NCBI RefSeq assembly: GCF_024204645.1
Contig: NZ_CP100351.1
Coordinates: 2,356,001-2,420,000, forward strand
Direction of reading: 5' to 3'
Origin: Desulfomicrobium sp. ZS1
Lineage (GTDB): Bacteria; Desulfobacterota; Desulfovibrionia; Desulfovibrionales; Desulfomicrobiaceae
Length of the DNA: 64,000 bases
Position numbers and translations under genes: made by a program
Notes under the pieces: generated by a model
Told to the model about the DNA's origin: nothing
Database searches by the model: none
Seen by the model: only the letters and a program-made list of their open reading frames with translations
Shown here: piece by piece, positions 48,281 to 57,112 of the stretch
Layout: the number at the start of each line of letters is the position of its first letter
Numbering within the stretch: the first letter of the stretch is position 1

Positions 48281-48402
48281 GGTGGTACCGCCTTGCCTCT
48301 TGCGCTCTTTTGGGGCAGAAAGCCCCCATTCGATCAGTCCGGTCGGCCCTTACTCATACCCATCCGGCGTTGATCGCAAAGGCTGGCGGAGGCAAGCCCA
48401 CC
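48281..48402. ncRNA. Candidate structured RNA element, class unknown
   Basis: Three mutually compatible helices can be drawn. P1: GGTGG (48281-48285) with CCACC (48398-48402), then an internal loop, then CTTGCCTC (48292-48299) with GAGGCAAG (48389-48396), 13 pairs enclosing the rest. P2: GGGGC (48312-48316) with GCCCC (48322-48326), loop AGAAA. P3: CGATCA (48331-48336) with TGATCG (48371-48376), then CCGG with CCGG. It lies in a non-coding divergent gap. Strand is not decided: it could lead the gene at 48480 or be a separate RNA. No known riboswitch matched from memory. Confidence 0.4.
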
Positions 48403-48479
48403 GGCCTGACAACCTGCGTTTTGGCCGGATGAAACAACCGGGCATGTGCATACAAAACCACACCGCGCACGAGGTTCCC

Positions 48480-49445
48480 ATGGCGCTCATATTACCCCTG
48501 TGGGCATTTGCCCTGCTTCCCCTGCCCCTGCTCCTGGCCGCCCTTTTCTGGGGCGCTCCGGCCATTGCCCTGGTCAGCGAGCTCATCGGGCTCATTTCCG
48601 GAAAACCGTTTCCCGCGCGCGCGGCCAGACAGATGTCCAGGCTGGCTCTGGGCGGGCATGTTCTTTTTTGGATTGTGATCGCGGCCTGCGCGCTGCTTCT
48701 GCTCTCCCGCCCGTTCTGGCAATCAGAATTCGTGACGGCCAACCGCCTGCTCCTGATCGCCGCCCTGGCCCTGCCTTTCTTCGGAAGCGTGGCCCTGGCT
48801 GGATACGATCTGGGCTGGCAGCGCGCCAAAGAGCGCAAAGCCGTCCATTTCCTGCTCGGATGCGTGGCCAACCTGCCCATCAAGTACGGATACTGGGCGC
48901 TCGCTGGACTGGGCCTGCTTCTTTTCCGCAATGTCAGCCTTGACTCCCCGGCCTTTCTACCGCCGTGGGGATCGGCCCTGTGGCCGCTGCTGGCGCTCTG
49001 GCTGCCGCTGTCCCTGTGCCTGTCGGCGGGAATCGGCCTGTGCTACCTGCTGCTGCGCCGGAACAGGGATGACTGGGGCCGGGACTACTATCGCTTCGCC
49101 GCCCCTTTTCTGGCCAAATGGCATCTGGTCTGCGGCCTGATTGTCCTGGCGGTGCTGGTCTGGCTCTACGCGAGCCTCAAAGGGATCTTCAACCTCCACC
49201 TGCCCCAGATCTTTTATGCCGGCCTGGCCGGCGCGGCCTGCCTGGGACTGGCCATGCTCCTCTCGCTTCTGATCAGCATCAGCGAAAACCCCATGCGCCT
49301 CAAGGTCTCCATGGTCGGCGTGGCCGCGCTCTCGCTCATACACGCAAGCCTCATGCTAATCGCGATCCTGGAAACCCTGAACCGCTATGTCCCTGGCTGG
49401 GCCGTGCCCACCTTCATGCCGGACCTTTTGCAGCTCTTCAGATAG
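48480..49445 (+). CDS. Polytopic inner-membrane protein of unknown function
   Basis: A 321-residue hydrophobic protein with about eight membrane helices and short charged loops. The start MALILPLWAFALLP at ATG 48480 begins the first helix; AGG is upstream. A frame extending to 48282 would code through the candidate RNA and has non-membrane sequence, so it is rejected. Loop His and Trp residues (GGHVLFW, KWHLV) are present, but I recognise no family. Convergent and overlapping by 8 bases with the GGDEF gene. Confidence 0.7.
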   Translation: MALILPLWAFALLPLPLLLAALFWGAPAIALVSELIGLISGKPFPARAARQMSRLALGGHVLFWIVIAACALLLLSRPFWQSEFVTANRLLLIAALALPFFGSVALAGYDLGWQRAKERKAVHFLLGCVANLPIKYGYWALAGLGLLLFRNVSLDSPAFLPPWGSALWPLLALWLPLSLCLSAGIGLCYLLLRRNRDDWGRDYYRFAAPFLAKWHLVCGLIVLAVLVWLYASLKGIFNLHLPQIFYAGLAGAACLGLAMLLSLLISISENPMRLKVSMVGVAALSLIHASLMLIAILETLNRYVPGWAVPTFMPDLLQLFR

Positions 49446-51195
49446 CCGTTGCTCCCTCCTGATCCGGTCCCGCGACCGGATCAGCCATTTCAGACGACTG
49501 CCGGGAAGCGGCGAAACACACCCGGTTCTTGCCTGTGCGTTTGGCCTCGTACAGGGCCTCGTCGCTGCGCCGCAGCAACCCGTCCAGACTCTCCCCTTCT
49601 TCGAACCGGGCCAGGCCCATGCTCACCGTAAGTCGCAAGCGCAGGCCTTCGTACTCAAAGACCGAATCGGCCAGTCCCTTGACCACGCGCTCCGCCGCGA
49701 TTTTGCCGGCCTCCAGACCTGTCTCGGGGAAGAGCACGCAGAATTCTTCCCCGCCAAGTCTGCCCACCACGTCCACGGCCCTGCGCATCTCCGTGATGGT
49801 CTCGGCCACATGCCGCAAAGCCAGATCCCCTGCTCCGTGACCATGCACATCGTTGACCTTCTTGAAATCGTCGATGTCGACCATGGCCACGCACAGGCTC
49901 TTGCCGTAACGCCGGGAGCGGACAATCTCCGCACGCACAAGGCCCAGAAAATGCCGACGGTTTGGCAGTCCGGTCAGTTCGTCCGTATTGGCCAGCCGTT
50001 CCAGACGCAACTCAGCCAGACGGCGCTCGGTCACGTCGACCATGGCTCCGTGCAGACGAAACAGGCTGCCGTCCTCCAAAAAATCGAAGCCGCAAATCAA
50101 GCTGACATGCTTTTCCTCGCCCTGCACGGTGCGGATGCGCAACTCGGTCGTGAAATCCTTTCCCCGGACTTGGGCCTCCTCGAAGTTTTCCTTGAAATCG
50201 GGTTCATCCTCCGGATGGATATGAAGCATGAACAGGTTGAAATCCGGATCGACATCATCAGGCTCATACCCAAGGATGCGGCAGAATTCCTCGGACCAGC
50301 TCTTGATGTCGTGCACGTAGTCCTTCTCGAAGCTGCCGACCTTGGCCAGGCGTTGCGCCTCGGCCAGACGACGGGCGCTGCTCGCGATCTCCTCCCGCAT
50401 TTCCTTGGCCTCGGTGATGTCCGTGGCCGTGACGACGGCCCCCGAGATGGAATCATCGCGCTCGCGATAGGGACAATAGGTCACGGCATAACAACGCCTG
50501 CCCGCATCGTGGCTCTCGAACCATCTCTCGAACTGCACGGTCTCCCCGACAAAGCACCGTTCGAGCCTGGGCTTCACGTGCGAAACGAAAAGATCCTCTC
50601 CCATGATATCGGAAACCGGGCGACCTTCGATCTCCTCGCGTTTCCTGCCGTGTACCCGCAGATAGCTGTCGTTGACCAGTTGATAGATGAAATCCCGGTC
50701 GATGATGCTGACCAGGGACGAGGACGAAGCGATGGCGCGCTCGTACCGAATGAGCGCGGCTTCGGCCAGCTTGCGGGACGTGATCTGGATATGGGAGACC
50801 ACCGCCCCATCGATGATGTCATGACTGACCAAAGGGGTGGCGGTCATCAGGAACCAGCGTTTTTTCCACGGCGCATGGCATGGGTACTCCAGGGTGAACT
50901 CCGGAATCTGACCGCAAAGCACGGCTCTGATCCCATCTGCGACCTGCTTTGCTTCCTCCGACGATGCACCGAAGGATCTGTCGCAGACGCCGATATAGTT
51001 CCCCTGAGAGCAGGACGATTCCAACTGGCCGTTGCGCCGCCCGAAGAGATTCCAGCTGCGGTTGGTGTCCACGATGCGTCCTTCGCGGTCGATCACGGCC
51101 ACATGCTCGCTCAGGCTGTCGAAAATCTCGCGCAATATCTCGAAACGTCGATGGCCTTGAAGACCGTCGTCGACTTCGAGGGCTTTGATACTCAT
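49438..51195 (-). CDS. Triple-PAS GGDEF diguanylate cyclase
   Basis: A 585-residue cytoplasmic protein. Three PAS domains (~20-145, ~150-265, ~275-400; DITEAKE and DVTERRL mark PAC ends) then a GGDEF domain (~410-570) with intact GGEEF, TDELTGLPNRRHF at its start and DIDDFKKVND. It is expected to make c-di-GMP in response to signals sensed by the PAS domains. No membrane segment. The TGA stop overlaps the opposing gene's stop. Confidence 0.92.
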   Translation of the reverse strand: MSIKALEVDDGLQGHRRFEILREIFDSLSEHVAVIDREGRIVDTNRSWNLFGRRNGQLESSCSQGNYIGVCDRSFGASSEEAKQVADGIRAVLCGQIPEFTLEYPCHAPWKKRWFLMTATPLVSHDIIDGAVVSHIQITSRKLAEAALIRYERAIASSSSLVSIIDRDFIYQLVNDSYLRVHGRKREEIEGRPVSDIMGEDLFVSHVKPRLERCFVGETVQFERWFESHDAGRRCYAVTYCPYRERDDSISGAVVTATDITEAKEMREEIASSARRLAEAQRLAKVGSFEKDYVHDIKSWSEEFCRILGYEPDDVDPDFNLFMLHIHPEDEPDFKENFEEAQVRGKDFTTELRIRTVQGEEKHVSLICGFDFLEDGSLFRLHGAMVDVTERRLAELRLERLANTDELTGLPNRRHFLGLVRAEIVRSRRYGKSLCVAMVDIDDFKKVNDVHGHGAGDLALRHVAETITEMRRAVDVVGRLGGEEFCVLFPETGLEAGKIAAERVVKGLADSVFEYEGLRLRLTVSMGLARFEEGESLDGLLRRSDEALYEAKRTGKNRVCFAASRQSSEMADPVAGPDQEGATAI

Positions 51196-51369
51196 GATGT
51201 CTCCATCCGGCCAAAGTGGTCACGCACGCAGCGAGTTGGTCATCCTCAAGCACCGAAGGTCAAAATAAGGTGATAATCCACCTGCCTGAAAATCAGGATC
51301 AGATGCAGATGTACGCAAAAATGCGCACGCCGTGAAGCATGACGACAGTCGGAGCACCGCGCCGCGCGG

Positions 51370-51810
51370 TCATTCGGGGGACGCGTCCAGCTGGTGGGCG
51401 TGATTCTTCCAAAGGTTCCACAGGGTGCCCTTGGACCACTGGCCCTGGCCGGAAAGAGTCGGCTGGCCTTCCGTCTGAAAGATTTCGCAGATTCGGGAAA
51501 AGGAAAGATCCCGGGCGCGCAGGTCCCGGATACGCTCCAGGGCGGCGCGTTTGCCGGCGGAAAGGGGACGGGGGAACGAGGGAGCGATTGTGGCCGGGCC
51601 TTCGGACGCGGCAGGCCGGGCGGAGAGTTCCGCGATCATGCCGATCAGCCGGGCAAGCTGCTCCTGCTGCCCGGCGACCATGGTTTTGAGCGCGGCAAGT
51701 TCATCGCGCACAGCCAGCAGCGAAGCCCGGTCACGCTCGGCATGTTTGGCCAGAGCCTCATCCCGGATGTCGCGGGCACGCTTCCTGGCGTCTTCGGCGG
51801 TCTGGCTCAT
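51370..51810 (-). CDS. Coiled-coil protein with recombinase-like C-terminal motif
   Basis: A 146-residue protein. Residues ~5-65 are a highly charged coiled coil. The C-terminal ~50 residues (RIRDLRARDLSFSRICEIFQ ... GQWSKGTLWNLWKNH) resemble the short helix-turn-helix seen in the tail of large serine recombinases, where it aids DNA binding. No catalytic domain is present. Start at ATG 51810 is uncertain; a longer frame to 51888 exists. No function is assigned. Confidence 0.55.
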   Translation of the reverse strand: MSQTAEDARKRARDIRDEALAKHAERDRASLLAVRDELAALKTMVAGQQEQLARLIGMIAELSARPAASEGPATIAPSFPRPLSAGKRAALERIRDLRARDLSFSRICEIFQTEGQPTLSGQGQWSKGTLWNLWKNHAHQLDASPE

Positions 51811-51959
51811 CGCGACAGCCCCGGCGCCGGCCGCGCCGGCCGCGTCTGTCGCCAATGCGCATTCGCGCGACAAAAACCTGCTGCACAAAAATCCATGATG
51901 CTCGGCATAAGGATCCTGCTGGCCCGCTCGCAGGCGGGCAAATCAAATCGCCGGACGCC

Positions 51960-53099
51960 TCAGGGCTGCGGCGTCCAATGCTGCCCGGCCAGGGCGACCT
52001 GGATGAGGCTGTCCCGGCCAAGGCGCTGTTTCAGGTATTCCTTCAGCAGAACCTTGACCAGCTCCTGCTGGTTCATGTTCTGCAGGTACTGCCCGGAGGC
52101 CAGCAACTTCTTGAATGACGAGGACAGGGTTCCGGAGCCCTCGATGGCGGCCAGATAGGGTGCCACCATCTGGCGCAGCGTCTCGACGCTGCCGGATTTG
52201 AGTTCCCGGTACATGGCGGCCAGTTCCTGCGCCGCAGGCAGACGGGAAGATTCGAGCACGGCCTTGAAATCCGCCGTAAAGCGCTTGATCCCGTTGATGA
52301 TATGACTCTGCTTGACCATGTTGACCTTGGCCCAGCCCGCGTTGAGCCATTTGAAAGACCCGACGCGAATGGTTCCGGTGGAGGAATCCGACACGAAGAC
52401 AATGATGGAATAGGCATTGTACATGTAGGAATCGACCCAGCCAAGGCCGGTTTTGTTCAGACCCTTCTCATCGGAATACAGATAATTCCAGTCGGAGTCC
52501 TCGCCGACCACGCACCCCTTGCGGCCGATCTCCGAAGGCTCGGTCTGGCATCCTACGGAAACCAGCACGGGCCCGGTCGGGCCCTGAAAAACCGCCACGG
52601 CGCGGTCTTGATTATAGGAATAATATCCACCTGTGTTGGCGTCCGGGGTGATGATCTCCCGCTCCGTACCGCGCACCAGAAGGGTCTCCCCGCGGTCGAG
52701 AGCTTTGGGCAAGAGCTTGAGGGCGTCCTTGGTGGCCGGGTCCAGCCACTCCTGATCGCGCACGGAAGAGGGCATGGTCACATAAACCGGAATTTCCGGG
52801 TTGTAGACATAATCAACCACGCGGGACAGATCCCCACGCAGGGTAAAGGAGTAAAAAGCACCCGAAGCCTTTTCACGGTCCTGCATGGACATGCTGGTCT
52901 CCGCCTCACTGGAGGCGACAAAGGAAACGATCTGCGACAACTGATCAGGCGCGATGTCCGAGTTCGAGGAGGGGATGGTCAACAGATATTCAAGGCCTGG
53001 ATATAAAGAATCGGGGATGGATTTCAAGCCGGTGGCCTGAGCCGCAGCAGCGGTTCCGAAGACAAGCAGACCAAGCAGGCAAATAAAACGCATAAACAT
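51960..53099 (-). CDS. Exported hypothetical protein (379 aa)
   Basis: Begins MFMRFICLLGLLVFGTAAAAQA with a clear signal peptide. The mature protein has beta-rich and helical parts, two Cys (VGCQTEPSEIGRKGCVV) that may form a disulfide, and a helical C-terminus. No family recognised. GGAAG is 6 bases before ATG 53099. Divergent from the Mla operon. Probably periplasmic. Confidence 0.7.
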   Translation of the reverse strand: MFMRFICLLGLLVFGTAAAAQATGLKSIPDSLYPGLEYLLTIPSSNSDIAPDQLSQIVSFVASSEAETSMSMQDREKASGAFYSFTLRGDLSRVVDYVYNPEIPVYVTMPSSVRDQEWLDPATKDALKLLPKALDRGETLLVRGTEREIITPDANTGGYYSYNQDRAVAVFQGPTGPVLVSVGCQTEPSEIGRKGCVVGEDSDWNYLYSDEKGLNKTGLGWVDSYMYNAYSIIVFVSDSSTGTIRVGSFKWLNAGWAKVNMVKQSHIINGIKRFTADFKAVLESSRLPAAQELAAMYRELKSGSVETLRQMVAPYLAAIEGSGTLSSSFKKLLASGQYLQNMNQQELVKVLLKEYLKQRLGRDSLIQVALAGQHWTPQP

Positions 53100-53303
53100 G
53101 TATATCTTCCGGTTGTATGTTCACCGCAGCAGCGGCATTGTCATGACAGGCACCTCATAATGCCGCGGCACCCGTCTGTGAAGCCCTTTGTCACACACCC
53201 GCCATCTATTCAAGATCGAGAATTCCGTCACAACTGGCGGCTTGAACACGCCCCGCACGGTAGACGCGGCACCGGACCATGGGCTAAGAGACACGGATAC
53301 CTC

Positions 53304-54446
53304 ATGAACAACGACCACTCCACGACAACACCGCCCGCACTCTCCGTAAACGCCAGCCCGAAATTGCTGGACTTAAGCCTGCGTGGAATCATAGACCTGC
53401 GCACGACTCCGGAGATCATGGATCGCTTGGCGCAGCTCACGCAAGCCCTTCCCAAGCGTATTCGCGTCGACCTGAGCGAAGTTACTCGCATGGACGACTG
53501 CGGGGCGCTGGTGATCCTGCAGCTGCGGCGCATGGCTGAAAAAAACGGCTGCGATCTGGAGATGTTTGGAACCCCCACTCATGTGCAGGAGCTTCTGGAT
53601 TTTCTGCGTGTGGACGATCCGCCACGGTCGGTCGGCATCAAAAGAGCAAAACCCGATTTCATGACGCGTTTCGGCATCAAGACCCTCGATGTGACGAATC
53701 AGGCCGTAACCCACGTGTCCTTCGTGGGTGAAATCACCGTGACTCTTTTTTCCCTGCTGCGCCATCCGGACAGGCTGCGCCTGGGCGACACGGTCCTTTA
53801 CATGCAGCGGGTCGGCGTTGACGCGCTGCCCATTGTCGGCCTGATCAGCTTTCTTCTGGGGCTGATCATGGCCTTCATGTCCGCCGTGCAGTTGCAGCAA
53901 TTCGGGGCCAACATCTACGTGGCCTCCCTGGTGGCGCTGGCCATGGTCCGGGAACTGGGCCCCATCATGACTGCCATCCTGGTCGCCGGACGCTCGGGAT
54001 CGGCCTTTGCCGCAGAAATCGGGACCATGAAGGTGTCCGAGGAAGTGGACGCGCTGGTGACCATGGGTTTCAAGCCGGCCATGTTCCTGGTGGCGCCCAA
54101 GATCATCGCCTCCGTGCTGGTAGTGCCGCTCTTGGCCATGTATTCCAACCTTTTCGCCATCGCCGGAGGCCTGCTCATCGGCGTGACCACGCTGGACCTG
54201 ACCGTCAATGCCTACATGGCCCAGACCATGAGCACGCTGAGCATCTTCGACGTCAACTGGGGCCTCTTCAAAAGCGCCATCTTCGCCGTGCTCATCGCCA
54301 CGGTGGGCTGCTTCAAAGGCTATCAGGTACGCGGCGGAGCGGCCAGCGTGGGCCAGGCGACCACCTCGGCCGTGGTCACAGGCATCTTTCTGGTCATCCT
54401 GGTCGATTCGATCCTGGCCGTGATCTTAAGGTACTGGCGACCATGA
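53304..54446 (+). CDS. mlaE: STAS-MlaE lipid transport permease
   Basis: A 380-residue inner-membrane protein. A STAS domain (~15-115; RVDLSEVTRMDDCGALVIL) is fused to an MlaE permease (~145-380; VRELGPIMTAILVAGRSGSAFAAEIGTM). MlaE moves phospholipid across the inner membrane as part of MlaFED. In E. coli the STAS protein MlaB is separate; fusion to the permease is known in other bacteria. ATG 53304 begins the STAS-containing protein. It overlaps mlaF by ATGA. Confidence 0.9.
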   Translation: MNNDHSTTTPPALSVNASPKLLDLSLRGIIDLRTTPEIMDRLAQLTQALPKRIRVDLSEVTRMDDCGALVILQLRRMAEKNGCDLEMFGTPTHVQELLDFLRVDDPPRSVGIKRAKPDFMTRFGIKTLDVTNQAVTHVSFVGEITVTLFSLLRHPDRLRLGDTVLYMQRVGVDALPIVGLISFLLGLIMAFMSAVQLQQFGANIYVASLVALAMVRELGPIMTAILVAGRSGSAFAAEIGTMKVSEEVDALVTMGFKPAMFLVAPKIIASVLVVPLLAMYSNLFAIAGGLLIGVTTLDLTVNAYMAQTMSTLSIFDVNWGLFKSAIFAVLIATVGCFKGYQVRGGAASVGQATTSAVVTGIFLVILVDSILAVILRYWRP

Positions 54447-55204
54447 CCCAAAAAGCAGTCATCTCCGTGCGCGGCCTGACCATGGGCTTCGGCGAACTGG
54501 TCATCATGGAAAACCTGGACTTCGACATCCACCCCGGCGAAATCTTTGTCATCCTGGGCGGGAGCGGATGCGGCAAATCCACCCTGCTCAAACATCTGGT
54601 CGGGCTGTACAAACCCATGGCCGGAAAAATCACCATCGCCGGAATGACCCTTGAACCCGACAACGAAGACAGCTTCAAACGGATCCTGGCCCGCATCGGC
54701 GTCATGTACCAGGGCGGAGCGCTCTTCTCTTCCATGACTCTGGGCGAAAATGTGGCGCTGCCCATCACGGAATATTCAAAGCTCAAGGGAGCGGCCGTGG
54801 ACGAACTGGTCAGCCTCAAGCTGCGCCAGGTCGGCCTCGAAGGCTTCGAGCACCATCTGCCGGAGGAGCTTTCCGGGGGCATGAAAAAACGCGCGGCCAT
54901 CGCGCGGGCGCTGGCGCTCAACCCGGAAATCCTTTTTCTGGACGAACCCTCGGCGGGCCTGGATCCTATCAGCTCAGCCGAACTCGACGCCCTCATCCTG
55001 CGTCTCAACCGCACCCTGGGCACGACCTTTGTCGTCGTCACCCACGAGCTTTCCTCCATTTTCACCATTGCGAAAAGGGTCATCATGCTCGACAAAGAAA
55101 GCAAATCCATCATCGCCGATGGCGATCCGCACGAACTTAAAAACGCAAGCACGCATCCCTTCGTGCGCCAATTCTTCAACAGACAGCCGGTAATGGAGAA
55201 ATAA
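54443..55204 (+). CDS. mlaF: ABC ATPase of the Mla lipid transporter
   Basis: A 253-residue ATPase that drives the MlaFED complex. Walker A GGSGCGKST (~41-49), signature LSGGMKKR (~142-149), Walker B ILFLDEPSAGLD (~160-172), and the switch His in VVTHE. It overlaps mlaE (ATGA) and mlaD (TAATG), so the three are translationally coupled. Confidence 0.94.
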   Translation: MTQKAVISVRGLTMGFGELVIMENLDFDIHPGEIFVILGGSGCGKSTLLKHLVGLYKPMAGKITIAGMTLEPDNEDSFKRILARIGVMYQGGALFSSMTLGENVALPITEYSKLKGAAVDELVSLKLRQVGLEGFEHHLPEELSGGMKKRAAIARALALNPEILFLDEPSAGLDPISSAELDALILRLNRTLGTTFVVVTHELSSIFTIAKRVIMLDKESKSIIADGDPHELKNASTHPFVRQFFNRQPVMEK

Positions 55205-56217
55205 TGGCTTCCGCTCGTGTCAATTTTTCCGTGGGACTGTTCATGACTGCCGGCCTGGCCCTGGCCACTCTGGCCGTCATCTGGCTGGGCATGACCTCTT
55301 TCCTGCGCAAGGGAGAGCTCTTCGTAACCTACTTCGACGAGTCCGTGCAGGGCCTCGGGGTGGACTCTCCGGTCAAATACCGGGGCGTGCCCGTGGGCCG
55401 CGTCCAGGCCATCCGCATTGCTCCTGATTATAACCTCATCGAAGTCATCATTCTCATCGACGACGAGCACGCTGCTGACGAAAACCGTTTCGTAGACAGC
55501 GTTGCGGCCATCTCCAACGTTGGCATCACCGGGGCCATGTTCGTGGAAATAGACAAACGAGGCCCACGAGCACACGATTTTTCCCCCAGGCTGGGCTTCA
55601 CCCCGGAATATCCGGTCATCGCCTCCAGGCCCTCGGACATCAAAAAGCTGTTCCGGGAAATCGACGAGATCGCCATGAAGATCCAGTCCATCGACTTCAA
55701 GGGCATCTCGGACCAGGCCATGCTGGCCTTCGCCACCGTCAACACCGTCGTGACCGAGGCGCAGTTCGGGGCCATCTCCGCCGACATCCGCACCCTGCTG
55801 GCCAGCATCAATGCGGCGGCAAATCCGAAGCGTCTGGAATCCATGGCTAAAAATATGGAACAAACCATCATCGCGTCGCGCAAGCTGATGAACACGGCCG
55901 CCGAAGAACTGACCCGCCTCGACACTATCCTGGTTCAATTCCAGTCCATGATCGAGACCAACCGGCCACATGTGGACACGACCATGAACGCCTTGGCGTC
56001 CACGGCCCTCAAGGCCAACGTGGTCATGACTCAGGGTCACGCCACCGTGTTTCAGATGCAGGGCGCCATCAAGGATTTGGAAGCGCGTCTAGCCGCCACC
56101 GCCGAGAACCTGGAACAGACCTCGAACAACCTGAACACCTTGATCGGCAACGTCAAAGACCAACCAGCCCAGCTCATTTTCGGACAACCCAAGGCCCCCC
56201 GCAAGGTGGAAGAGTAG
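55204..56217 (+). CDS. mlaD: MCE-domain substrate-binding protein MlaD
   Basis: A 337-residue protein. One N-terminal membrane helix (GLFMTAGLALATLAVIWLG), an MCE domain (~40-115; VDSPVKYRGVPVGRVQAI) and a long helical tail, longer than E. coli MlaD (~180 residues). MCE hexamers form a ring that carries lipid across the periplasm. A long tail may form a channel as in larger MCE proteins. GGAGA precedes ATG 55204. Confidence 0.92.
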   Translation: MASARVNFSVGLFMTAGLALATLAVIWLGMTSFLRKGELFVTYFDESVQGLGVDSPVKYRGVPVGRVQAIRIAPDYNLIEVIILIDDEHAADENRFVDSVAAISNVGITGAMFVEIDKRGPRAHDFSPRLGFTPEYPVIASRPSDIKKLFREIDEIAMKIQSIDFKGISDQAMLAFATVNTVVTEAQFGAISADIRTLLASINAAANPKRLESMAKNMEQTIIASRKLMNTAAEELTRLDTILVQFQSMIETNRPHVDTTMNALASTALKANVVMTQGHATVFQMQGAIKDLEARLAATAENLEQTSNNLNTLIGNVKDQPAQLIFGQPKAPRKVEE

Positions 56218-56224
56218 GAAGCCC

Positions 56225-56833
56225 ATGCCCATCCGTTATCTTGTTCCGTACATTCTGATCCTGACCCTGGCCGGATGCGGCGCGGCCCGGACCATGGCTC
56301 CGGACGTGCGCTATTACACCCTTGAATACGAAAGCCCGACGCTGACCGGACAGCAAGCCAAGGTCGCCATCGCACTGAACCGTTTCGGCGTGGCCCCGGA
56401 GTTCAACACCGGCAAGATCGTCTACCGGGACCTGTCTTTTGGTCGGCAGGAATACGCCTATCACCAATGGCGCTCTGCGCCGCAGGCTCTGGTGGCCGAT
56501 TATCTGCGACGCGACCTGCAGCAAAGCGGCCTCTTTCTGGCCGTAAACCAGCCCGGATCATCACTGCCCGCCACGCATCAGCTGGAGGGCATGGTCGAGG
56601 AATGGATGGAGGTGGACGGCGAGGACCGCTGGCTGGCCACCGCCAGCCTGACCATCACCCTGATCGACCTGCGCGCCCGCGCCATACCGGAGCAGGTGCT
56701 CTTCCAGCGCACCTACCGCGGGTCCGAGCCCGCCGCCAAAAAAAATCCCGGCTCAGTGGTCGAAGCCATGAGCCGGGTCATGCGCACGCTGTCGGGACGG
56801 ATCATCGCCGACGTACATGCTGCGGTGAAATAA
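56225..56833 (+). CDS. ABC-type auxiliary lipoprotein (PqiC-like)
   Basis: A 202-residue lipoprotein. Signal peptide with lipobox LAGC (Cys ~18), then the ABC-type transport auxiliary lipoprotein domain (~30-195; YYTLEYESP at its start, the typical opening). Such lipoproteins anchor MCE systems at the outer membrane. It begins 7 bases after mlaD and closes the four-gene lipid transport operon. Confidence 0.85.
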   Translation: MPIRYLVPYILILTLAGCGAARTMAPDVRYYTLEYESPTLTGQQAKVAIALNRFGVAPEFNTGKIVYRDLSFGRQEYAYHQWRSAPQALVADYLRRDLQQSGLFLAVNQPGSSLPATHQLEGMVEEWMEVDGEDRWLATASLTITLIDLRARAIPEQVLFQRTYRGSEPAAKKNPGSVVEAMSRVMRTLSGRIIADVHAAVK

Positions 56834-56860
56834 TACTCGTAGAACGCTTAACAACGAGCG

Positions 56861-56980
56861 GCAGACGGTTCAAAAAGGTTCGAGTACAAGGCGCAAGAAA
56901 AAGCCAGGGCCGAAGCGTATCGTGCAATACGTGAGGGTCTGGCTTTTTCGCGGCAACGCGGCAATCGGACCTTTTTCAAC
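56861..56980. repeat. Palindromic intergenic repeat, family 1 copy A
   Basis: About 120 bases. Central hairpin AAAAAGCCAG ... CTGGCTTTTT with inner CGTAT/ATACG, so it can terminate on both strands. Outer arms read CAAAAAGGTTCGA on one side and a complementary CGGACCTTTTTC on the other. Copy B lies 125 bases downstream with about 95% identity. Confidence 0.85.
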
Positions 56981-56985
56981 GAACG

Positions 56986-57112
56986 GCAGACTGTTCAAAA
57001 AGATTCGAGTGCAAGGCGCAAGGAAAAGCCAGGGCCGAAGCGTATCGTGCAATACGTGAGGGTCTGGCTTTTTCGCGGCAACGCGGCAATCGGATCTTTT
57101 TCAACAGTCTGC
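56986..57112. repeat. Palindromic intergenic repeat, family 1 copy B
   Basis: The best-kept copy. Its ends are GCAGACTGTT and AACAGTCTGC with CAAAAAGATYCGA further inside, a terminal inverted repeat of about 22 bases. It contains the same central terminator-like hairpin. The last base is in the stop codon of the LOG-family gene. Confidence 0.85.

Noticed and set aside
48279-48293. AGGGTGGTACCGCC resembling the T-box antiterminator sequence
   Set aside because: The last bases differ from the T-box consensus, no stem I or specifier loop is visible, no terminator follows, and the next gene is not a synthetase or amino-acid gene. The helix layout explains the sequence better.
49387-51273. 628-residue plus-strand frame
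   Set aside because: Antisense to the PAS-GGDEF gene, which has clear domains on the minus strand.
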